DNA from: Actinomycetota bacterium
Lineage (GTDB): Bacteria > Actinomycetota > Actinomycetes > Streptosporangiales > Streptosporangiaceae
DNA length: 37,368 nucleotides
Assembly (NCBI GenBank): GCA_027326205.1
Contig: DAHWEX010000109.1
Location: forward strand, 1-37,368
Direction: 5' to 3'
Part shown: piece after piece, positions 30,717 to 37,368 of the stretch
Numbering within the stretch: position 1 is the first letter of the stretch
Layout: each line of letters starts with the position of its first letter
Notes under the pieces: generated by a model
What the model was told of the DNA's origin: nothing
The model's input: the letters and a program-made list of their open reading frames with translations, nothing else
Databases searched by the model: none
Made by a program: the position numbers and the translations under genes

Positions 30717-33329
30717 GTGACCGAAGTCATCGGGCCCCCAGACGGGGGGCATGACCGGACCGAGCCGGTCGACATCCAGGTCGAGATGCAGCGCAGCTAC
30801 ATCGACTACGCGATGTCCGTGATCGTCGGGCGCGCGCTGCCCGACGTCCGGGACGGGCTCAAGCCGGTGCACACGCGCATCCTCTACGCGATGTACGACG
30901 GCGGCTTCCGGCCGGACCGCGGGTTCTTCAAGTGCGCGCGGGTGGTCGGCGACGTCATGGGCGTGTACCACCCGCACGGTGACAGCGCGATCTACGACGC
31001 GCTCGTGCGGATGGCGCAGCCCTGGTCGATGCGGATGCCGCTCATCGACAGCCAGGGCAACTTCGGCTCGCCGGGCAACGACCCGCCGGCCGCCATGCGC
31101 TACACCGAGTGCCGCCTCGCCCCGCTCGCCATGGAGATGATGCGGGACATCACCGAGGAGACCGTCGACTTCCGGCCGAACTACGACGGCAAGTCGGCGG
31201 AGCCCGTCGTGCTGCCCGCGCGGTTCCCGAACCTGCTCGTCAACGGCTCCGAGGGCATCGCGGTCGGGATGGCGACCAAGATCCCGCCGCACAACCTGCG
31301 CGAGGTCGCCGCCGGCGTCCTGTGGTACCTGGAGAACTACGAGCGCTTCGAGGCGCCCGCCGCCGACACGCGCACCGAGAACGAAGAGGGCGTTCCGCAG
31401 CGGGCACCGCACGAGGACCTGCTCGACGGGCTGATCGAGCGCATCCCCGGTCCGGACTTCCCGACCAAGGGCCTGATCGTCGGGCGCCGCGGCATCCGCG
31501 AGGCCTACCGGACCGGGCGCGGCTCGATCATGATGCGGGCCGTGATCGAGCACGAGGAGATCCACGGCCGGCAGTGCCTGGTCGTCAAGGAGCTCCCGTT
31601 CCAGGTCAACCCGGACAACCTGGCCTCCAAGATCGCCGAGCTGGTCAAGGACGGGCGGCTCACCGGGATCGCGGACGTCCGCGACGAGACCAGCGGCCGG
31701 ACCGGCCAGCGGCTCGTGATCGTGCTCAAGCGCGACGCGATCGCCAAGGTCGTGCTGAACAACCTGTACAAGCACACGCAGCTGCAGGACACGTTCGGCG
31801 TGATCATGCTGGCGCTGGTCGACGGGGTGCCGCGCACCCTGCGCCTGGACCAGATGATCCGCTACTGGGTCGCGCACCAGATCGAGGTCATTCAGCGGCG
31901 GACCCGGTTCCGGCTGCGCAAGGCCCAGGAGCGGCTGCACATCGTCGCCGCGCTGATCGCCGCGATCGACGCGATCGACCAGGTAATCGCCCTGATCCGC
32001 GGGTCTGAGTCGGCGCAGGCAGCGCAGGCCGGCCTCATGGGGCTGCTGAACATCGACGAGATCCAGGCGCGCGCCATTCTCGACATGCAGCTGCGCAAGC
32101 TGGCCGCCCTGGAGCGGCAGGAGCTGATCGACGAGCGCGACAAGCTCGAGGCGCAGATCGCCGACCTCCAGGCGATCCTCGACTCGCCCGTGCGGCAGCG
32201 GGAGATCATCGGGACCGAGCTCGGCGAGATCGTGGCCAAGTACGGCGACGCGCGCCGGACCGAGATCATCGCCTACGACGGCGAGGTCGCCGACGAGGAC
32301 CTGATCGCGGAGTCCGACATCGTCGTGACGATCACCCGCGGCGGGTACGCCAAGCGCACCAACACCGACCAGTACCGGGCGCAGAAGCGCGGCGGGAAGG
32401 GCGTGCGCGGCGCCGCGCTGCGGTCCGACGACATCGTCGACCACTTCTTCGTCACCTCGACGCATCACTGGATCCTGTTCTTCACGAACAAGGGCCGGGT
32501 CTACCGGGCCAAGGGGTACGAGTTCCCCGACACCGGCCGGGACGCCCGGGGCCAGCACGTGGCCAACCTGCTGGCCTTCCAGCCGGACGAGCAGATCGCC
32601 GAGGTGCTCACCCTGCGGGACTACACGGTGGCGCCCTACCTCGTGCTCGCCACCCGTTCGGGCCTGGTGAAGAAGTCGCGGTTGTCGGAGTACGACTCGG
32701 CCCGGGCCGGCGGCCTGATCGCGATCAACCTCCGCGAGGACGACGAGGTGATCGGCGCCGCGCTCGTGTCACCGGATGAGGACCTCCTCCTGGTGAGCAA
32801 GGGCGCGCAGGCGATCAGGTTCAACGCGAGCGATGACCAGATGCGGCCGCTCGGCCGGGCGACGTCCGGTGTGATCGGGATGCGGTTCAACGAAGGCGAC
32901 GAACTGCTCGGCATGTACGTGGTCACCGACGCGGAGGACGTGCTGGTGGCCACGGAAGGCGGATACGCTAAGCGAACGCCCGCTGACCAGTACCCGCTGC
33001 GGAACCGAGGCGGTCTCGGGGTCATGACGGCCCAGATCACCGAGGACCGCGGCAGCCTGGTCGGCGCCCTGGTGGTCCGGCCGGAGGACGAGGTCTTCGC
33101 GATCACGTCGAACGGCGGTGTCATCCGGACCCGGGCGAGCGAGGTGCGGCAGACCGGACGGGTGACGATGGGCGTCCGGCTGATGAACCTCGCGGCCGGG
33201 ACCACCGTGGTGGCGCTGGCGCGCAATGCGGAGGCGGAACCTGTGGACGAGGCTGTGGACGAGCCTGTGGACGAACCGGCGGACACGCCTGTGGATACTC
33301 CTGCGGACACGGATTCTGATAACGAATGA
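30717..33329 (+). CDS. gyrA: DNA gyrase subunit A
   Basis: 870 aa; [59 protein letters not shown]; six GyrA C-terminal repeat region. Confidence 0.96.
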   Translation: MTEVIGPPDGGHDRTEPVDIQVEMQRSYIDYAMSVIVGRALPDVRDGLKPVHTRILYAMYDGGFRPDRGFFKCARVVGDVMGVYHPHGDSAIYDALVRMAQPWSMRMPLIDSQGNFGSPGNDPPAAMRYTECRLAPLAMEMMRDITEETVDFRPNYDGKSAEPVVLPARFPNLLVNGSEGIAVGMATKIPPHNLREVAAGVLWYLENYERFEAPAADTRTENEEGVPQRAPHEDLLDGLIERIPGPDFPTKGLIVGRRGIREAYRTGRGSIMMRAVIEHEEIHGRQCLVVKELPFQVNPDNLASKIAELVKDGRLTGIADVRDETSGRTGQRLVIVLKRDAIAKVVLNNLYKHTQLQDTFGVIMLALVDGVPRTLRLDQMIRYWVAHQIEVIQRRTRFRLRKAQERLHIVAALIAAIDAIDQVIALIRGSESAQAAQAGLMGLLNIDEIQARAILDMQLRKLAALERQELIDERDKLEAQIADLQAILDSPVRQREIIGTELGEIVAKYGDARRTEIIAYDGEVADEDLIAESDIVVTITRGGYAKRTNTDQYRAQKRGGKGVRGAALRSDDIVDHFFVTSTHHWILFFTNKGRVYRAKGYEFPDTGRDARGQHVANLLAFQPDEQIAEVLTLRDYTVAPYLVLATRSGLVKKSRLSEYDSARAGGLIAINLREDDEVIGAALVSPDEDLLLVSKGAQAIRFNASDDQMRPLGRATSGVIGMRFNEGDELLGMYVVTDAEDVLVATEGGYAKRTPADQYPLRNRGGLGVMTAQITEDRGSLVGALVVRPEDEVFAITSNGGVIRTRASEVRQTGRVTMGVRLMNLAAGTTVVALARNAEAEPVDEAVDEPVDEPADTPVDTPADTDSDNE

Positions 33330-33438
33330 GCGGTTGACGCAACGAACAGACGGGTAGCGGCGTCTGATGTTCGCTGACTCTCGGATAGTGTCAACGAAAA
33401 GGTACATAGGTGCACCAGCGAGTACCGAGGAGGACGGC

Positions 33439-34611
33439 ATGGACGAGGCGGGACGATCGACTCAACCGCCGCTTATCATGGCCCCCCCGGTTCCGAAAGC
33501 CGACCCAGATGCGGTGGCCGCGGACACGGTCGCTGACAATGGCATCATGGCACCATCACGGACGAGAGCTGAGGCGTCACGTTCCGGAGTGGCGCAGCGG
33601 GAGAACAGGGCTAACGGATCCAGCGCATCGAATTCCCAGGAATCCGGCGGGAAATCCTCCGGTGGCGCCGCGGCCGCGACCGAGGAACTTCCTGTGGTCA
33701 AGGAGACGGCGGACGATGAGCCGGCCGCGGTAGCCCCGCTGCCCGCCGACATAATCGGCAAGGGAAAGGGCCGCACCTCTGCGGAGAGGGCGGCCGAGGG
33801 GCAAGGCCCCGGATGGCAAGGGAGCCGACAGACAATGACCTCGGGGGAGACCACCGCGGGCACGGAGGCTCCGGCCACCGTGGCGGAAGACGTCAAGCCA
33901 GCGCCCAAGAGCGAGCAGAAACCGTCGTTCACGCGGGCGGAGGCGACCCTCGCACCGCCGGTGTCGGCCTCAACCCAGTCCTACGCGGGTTCCACCGACT
34001 GGACGCCGGCCTACTCGCACTCGGAGTGGCCGACCGGGCCGGACTCGACGACAACGACCGCGGCGTCCGGCGGCACGTCGGGGAGCGGCTTCTCCGCCAG
34101 CTCCGTCGGCTCGGTAACCGCCGGAGCCGCCTCGGCGGCAACCGGCGCGGCCGCGGGCCTGGCCGGTTCCGTCACCTCCGCCTGGCAGCGGCGCGGCAGC
34201 GGTACCGCCCCCAGGGGCGCCCAGGTGCGCAAGAAGCCAAGCAAGCGCCAGGCCATGCTGACCCTCTCCCGGGTCGAGCCGTGGTCGGTCATGAAGTTCA
34301 GCTTCGTGGCATCGGTCGTGGCCCTCATCATCCTGTTCGTCGCCGTCGCCCTGCTCTACATGGTGCTGACCGCGCTCGGCGTCTTCGACTCGCTCCAGCA
34401 CACGGTCTCCACGATGACCTCCAGCCAGGGCACGACGGGCACGAACATCTCGCACTGGACCTCCCCGTCCCTCATCCTCGGCTACACGGCCATGCTCGGT
34501 GCCCTGAACATCGTCCTCATCACCGCGATATGCACCGTCGGCTCGGTCATCTACAACCTGATCGCCAAGACCATCGGCGGCATCGAGGTCACGCTCCGCG
34601 AGACAGACTGA
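33439..34611 (+). CDS. DUF3566-domain membrane protein with long disordered N-terminus
   Basis: MDEAGRSTQPPLIM start preceded by GAGGAGG; C-terminal LTLSRVEPWSVMKFSFVASVVALIILFVAVALLYMVLTALGVFDSL ... VIYNLIAKTIGGIEVTLRETD; downstream of gyrA as in other actinobacteria. Confidence 0.88.
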   Translation: MDEAGRSTQPPLIMAPPVPKADPDAVAADTVADNGIMAPSRTRAEASRSGVAQRENRANGSSASNSQESGGKSSGGAAAATEELPVVKETADDEPAAVAPLPADIIGKGKGRTSAERAAEGQGPGWQGSRQTMTSGETTAGTEAPATVAEDVKPAPKSEQKPSFTRAEATLAPPVSASTQSYAGSTDWTPAYSHSEWPTGPDSTTTTAASGGTSGSGFSASSVGSVTAGAASAATGAAAGLAGSVTSAWQRRGSGTAPRGAQVRKKPSKRQAMLTLSRVEPWSVMKFSFVASVVALIILFVAVALLYMVLTALGVFDSLQHTVSTMTSSQGTTGTNISHWTSPSLILGYTAMLGALNIVLITAICTVGSVIYNLIAKTIGGIEVTLRETD

Positions 34612-34666
34612 ACCACCCTTCCGGATGCGATAGAGTAGCGAAGTCGCCTCGCGGCGGTACCCGAGC

Positions 34667-34743
34667 GGGGGTATAGCTCAGTCGGTTAGAGCGCTTCCCT
34701 GATAAGGAAGAGGTCCGTGGTTCAAGTCCACGTACCCCCACCA
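34667..34743 (+). tRNA. ileT: tRNA-Ile (anticodon GAT), CCA encoded
   Basis: GGGGGTATAGCTCAGTCGGTTAGAGCGCTTCCCTGATAAGGAAGAGGTCCGTGGTTCAAGTCCACGTACCCCCACCA cloverleaf. Confidence 0.97.
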
Positions 34744-34747
34744 GGTA

Positions 34748-34782
34748 AAAGGCCACGAAATCCTTGGGGTGTCGTGGCCTTT
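34748..34782 (+). terminator. Hairpin terminator-like structure after tRNA-Ile
   Basis: AAAGGCCACGA (34748-34758) / TCGTGGCCTTT (34772-34782). Confidence 0.7.
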
Positions 34783-35004
34783 AGTTGTTAGGATTATGTC
34801 CGGTTTGCGGCATTCGCGGCGCTCCGTGCTTAGGCGGGACGGCAGCGCACCCGAGGGGGCCGGTGGCGCTGACCGGGCAAAAGCCGCAAAACCGCGCGGA
34901 GTGGGACCAGTTCCGCGGTTCTGGCGCAACGTTCCGGAAACCGGGGGGCCGGTCCTTGCAAAGCTTGAGCGAGACCTCGCCGGGCGAGGGGTAGGCTAGC
35001 GGGC

Positions 35005-35127
35005 ATGAAGAAGCTGCTCATCCTCATCGTGGTTTTGCTTGGCGGTTTCGCGGTGTGGCGGAAGGTCCAGGCCCAGCGTGCCGACCTCGATCTGTGGAGC
35101 GAGGCGACTTCCGCCGACGACTACTGA
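35005..35127 (+). CDS. DLW-39-family small membrane protein (missed by the ORF track)
   Basis: MKKLLILIVVLLGGFAVWRKVQAQRADLDLWSEATSADDY*, 40 aa: one TM and the DLDLW motif of the actinobacterial DLW-39 miniprotein near gyrA. Confidence 0.9.
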   Translation: MKKLLILIVVLLGGFAVWRKVQAQRADLDLWSEATSADDY

Positions 35128-35174
35128 CAGCTGCCTGTTTTCCTCCTAGGCCGTTAGGCCATTAGGCGCGTGCG

Positions 35175-35852
35175 ATGACCGATACACCTCCGATTTCGCT
35201 GGTCTGTCTAGACCTGGCGAGCATCGTCATCGACAGCTCGATCGTGGAGCGTGCGTTCGCCGAGGCGATCGCGACGCAGGGCATCGTCACGGGAACCCAG
35301 GACTACGCTCGCTCGATGGTCAGGTTCGACCGCTCCTACGGCCGCCCGCCGGATGCCGTGTTCCGCGACCTGTTCGACCGGGACGAGTCGCGCGCTCAGG
35401 CGGCGTCGCTGGCGTTCGAGCAGTCGTTCCCCGCGGCCGCGCAGCGTTTCGGACTCGAGGTGCCGTCCGACGTCGCCGACGCGATCGGCAAGGTGGCGGG
35501 GGCTGGTGCCAAGACCTGCCTGCTCACCATGCTGTCGAGGCGTTCCTGCGGCCGCGAGTTGCTCGGCCTGCTGCGCGCGGCCGACCTGGTCCTGTGCGGC
35601 GACGACACGCCGCGCGGCTTCCCCTGGCCCGACCCGGTATTCATCGCGATGCTCAGGGTCGGCGCGGCCGACGTGCGCGAGGTCGCGGTGGTCAGTGCCA
35701 CGCCGGACGGCGTGCTCTCCGGCTACCGGGCCGGGGCGCGGATCCTGGTCGGGCTGGGCAGCGGCCGCCGGGCCGCGGCACTGCGAGAGGCGGGCGCGAC
35801 CCACGTGCTCGACCGCATCACGGCCCTTTCCGACCTCCTCGCCGAGGTATAG
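35175..35852 (+). CDS. HAD-superfamily (phosphonatase-like) protein with degenerate motifs
   Basis: 225 aa; ISLVCLDLASIVIDSSIVERAFAEAI; LLTMLSRRSCGRELLGLLR; GDDTPRGFPWPDPVFIAMLRVGAADVREVAVVSATPDGVLSGYRAGARILVGL. Confidence 0.78.
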   Translation: MTDTPPISLVCLDLASIVIDSSIVERAFAEAIATQGIVTGTQDYARSMVRFDRSYGRPPDAVFRDLFDRDESRAQAASLAFEQSFPAAAQRFGLEVPSDVADAIGKVAGAGAKTCLLTMLSRRSCGRELLGLLRAADLVLCGDDTPRGFPWPDPVFIAMLRVGAADVREVAVVSATPDGVLSGYRAGARILVGLGSGRRAAALREAGATHVLDRITALSDLLAEV

Positions 35853-35890
35853 CGCAGGGACGCGAGGAACGCCGCGACTTACACTTAGGT

Positions 35891-36763
35891 ATGCCTGAGC
35901 TGCCGGAAGTCGAAGCGCTCGCCGCTTTCCTGCGCACGCGGGCCAGCGGTCACGCGATCGCCCGTGCCGACGCGGCGTCCTTCGCCGTGCTGAAGACCTT
36001 CGACCCGCCGCTCACCGCGCTGACCGGACGGTCGGTCACCGAAGTGGCACGGCACGGTAAGTTCCTCGACCTGACCGCGTCCGGCGCCGACGGCGAACTT
36101 CACCTGGTGTTCCACCTGGCCCGGGCGGGCTGGCTGCGCTGGCGCGAAGACATGCCGGACAAGCCGGTCAAGCCCGGCAAGAGCCCGCTCGCCTTCCGGC
36201 TCATCCTCGACGACGGCGCCGGGTTCGACCTCACCGAGCAGGGCACGCAGAAGCGGCTCGCCGTCTACCTGGTCAAGGAAGCCGGCGACGTGCCCGGCGT
36301 CGCCACGCTCGGACCCGAACCGCTGGCGGACGACTTCGACGTCGCCGCGCTGTCCGCCATCCTCGGCGGTCGGCGCACGCAGATCAAGGGCGTGCTGCGC
36401 GACCAGCACATCATCGCGGGGATCGGCAACGCCTACTCCGACGAGGTCCTGCACGCGGCGAAGATGTCCCCGTTCAAGCTCTCGTCGAGTTTCACCCCCG
36501 AAGAGGTGGCGGCACTGCACTCGGCGATCGTGACCACCCTGCGCGAGGCGGTGGAGCGCTCGGCGGGCCTCGCGGCGGCCGACCTGAAGGGCGAGAAGAA
36601 GACCGGGCTGCGGGTGCACGGCAAGACCGGACAGCCCTGCCCGGTATGCGGGGACGTGATACGCGAGGTCTCGTTCGCCGACTCTTCGCTGCAGTACTGC
36701 GCGACCTGCCAGACGGGCGGCAAGCCGCTGGCCGACCGGCGCATGTCCCGCTTGCTCAAGTGA
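35891..36763 (+). CDS. Fpg/Nei-family DNA glycosylase
   Basis: 290 aa from ATG 35891: MPELPEVEALAAFLRTRASG; GIGNAYSDEVLHAAKMSP; zinc finger CPVCGDVIREVSFADSSLQYCATCQTGG. Confidence 0.93.
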   Translation: MPELPEVEALAAFLRTRASGHAIARADAASFAVLKTFDPPLTALTGRSVTEVARHGKFLDLTASGADGELHLVFHLARAGWLRWREDMPDKPVKPGKSPLAFRLILDDGAGFDLTEQGTQKRLAVYLVKEAGDVPGVATLGPEPLADDFDVAALSAILGGRRTQIKGVLRDQHIIAGIGNAYSDEVLHAAKMSPFKLSSSFTPEEVAALHSAIVTTLREAVERSAGLAAADLKGEKKTGLRVHGKTGQPCPVCGDVIREVSFADSSLQYCATCQTGGKPLADRRMSRLLK

Positions 36764-36861
36764 CGACCAGCCGGCGCAGCCTAGCGCGCCGGCGCTATCC
36801 CGCCGCGACCCGTCCTCCACGTCCACGACTAGTGACTGGTACCCTGAACAAGGTAAATCTC

Positions 36862-36933
36862 GGGGCTATGGCGCAGTGGTAGCGCACCTGCCTTGCATGC
36901 AGGGGGTCAGGGGTTCGAATCCCCTTAGCTCCA
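36862..36933 (+). tRNA. alaT: tRNA-Ala (anticodon TGC), CCA not encoded
   Basis: GGGGCTATGGCGCAGTGGTAGCGCACCTGCCTTGCATGCAGGGGGTCAGGGGTTCGAATCCCCTTAGCTCCA cloverleaf. Confidence 0.96.
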
Positions 36934-36986
36934 CGGGGTTCTAGGAGCCGGGGCGGTCGTCGGGAGCCGAAACGGGAGCCAAGTGC

Positions 36987-37367
36987 CTAGCTCGTCAGCT
37001 GGGCACTCTTGTTCTTGAAGATGGTGTTCATGGCGGTCGCGCCCGTGCTGATGACGGGCTTGAGCTGATGCCGGTAGACCTTCTGGGTCGTGATCGTCGT
37101 GCGGTGGCCGACGAGGTCGGCTATCTGCTCGATGGTGACTCCGTTGTCGCTCATGATGGACACGAACGAGTGGCGCAGCTCGCGCGGCGTCCAGTTCTCG
37201 CCTAGGCCGGCGGCTTTGGTGATGCGGCGGAACGAGCGGCGGACGTTGTGCGCGTCCAGCGGAGTGCCGATAGCGGTGGTGAAGACCAGGCCACGATCTT
37301 CCCATAGCTCGCCGGCCTTCAGCCGGGCGGCCGACTGCCGTGCCTTGTGGGCGATGAGTGAGGTGAC
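36987..37367 (-). CDS. Tyrosine recombinase/phage-type integrase, C-terminal part (5' end outside window; missed by the ORF track)
   Basis: Reverse-strand reading: VTSLIAHKARQSAARLKAGELWEDRGLVFTTAIGTPLDAHNVRRSFRRITKAAGLGENWTPRELRHSFVSIMSDNGVTIEQIADLVGHRTTITTQKVYRHQLKPVISTGATAMNTIFKNKSAQLTS*; ELRHSF, GHR and Y catalytic signatures. Confidence 0.92.
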   Translation of the reverse strand, partial: VTSLIAHKARQSAARLKAGELWEDRGLVFTTAIGTPLDAHNVRRSFRRITKAAGLGENWTPRELRHSFVSIMSDNGVTIEQIADLVGHRTTITTQKVYRHQLKPVISTGATAMNTIFKNKSAQLTS

Positions 37368-37368
37368 A

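Noticed and set aside
30800-31050. Quinolone-resistance mutation in GyrA
   Set aside because: The QRDR reads [17 protein letters not shown] with Ser and Asp at the key positions, i.e. no obvious resistance substitution.
36925-37305. Reverse ORF MGRSWPGLHHRYRHSAGRAQ...
   Set aside because: Out of frame with the integrase C-terminus, which is the supported reading frame and is open to the window edge.

Overview
This window is the chromosomal replication-origin neighbourhood of a high-GC actinobacterium. From left to right it carries: a PadR-type regulator (3' end only), inositol-3-phosphate synthase, an MFS transporter, CCA tRNA nucleotidyltransferase (reverse), a DUF6049-like secreted protein, murJ, a pseudokinase-like membrane protein, an ECF sigma factor with its anti-sigma-like partner, and trxB-trxA. 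Next come parB, threonine aldolase, GNAT, parA, rsmG, jag (R3H), yidC, yidD, rnpA and rpmH, reverse except GNAT. Then dnaA, oriC, dnaN, recF, a DciA-like (DUF721) gene, gyrB, gyrA and a DUF3566 protein. The right end has tRNA-Ile(GAT), a DLW-39-type miniprotein, a degenerate HAD protein, an Fpg/Nei glycosylase, tRNA-Ala(TGC) and the C-terminus of a tyrosine recombinase. Most genes are conserved core genes. The points most worth a second look are: (1) a roughly 350-bp GGTCAA-type hexanucleotide array around a 64-bp near-perfect palindrome flanked by TTGCAC direct repeats; (2) a GGGAAT-N18-GTT promoter followed by a competing-stem leader upstream of trxB; (3) an oriC unwinding module with two abutting DnaA boxes, a GC spacer and CTA-TTA-CTA-CTA trios; (4) dispersed DnaA-box and parS sites, including a 12-bp-phased set inside the gyrA 3' end; (5) an integrase next to tRNA-Ala, suggesting an integrated element running off the right edge; (6) a degenerate HAD protein and a pseudokinase. 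I found no clear evidence of a wholly new multi-gene system. All assignments come from reading the sequence, with no database search.
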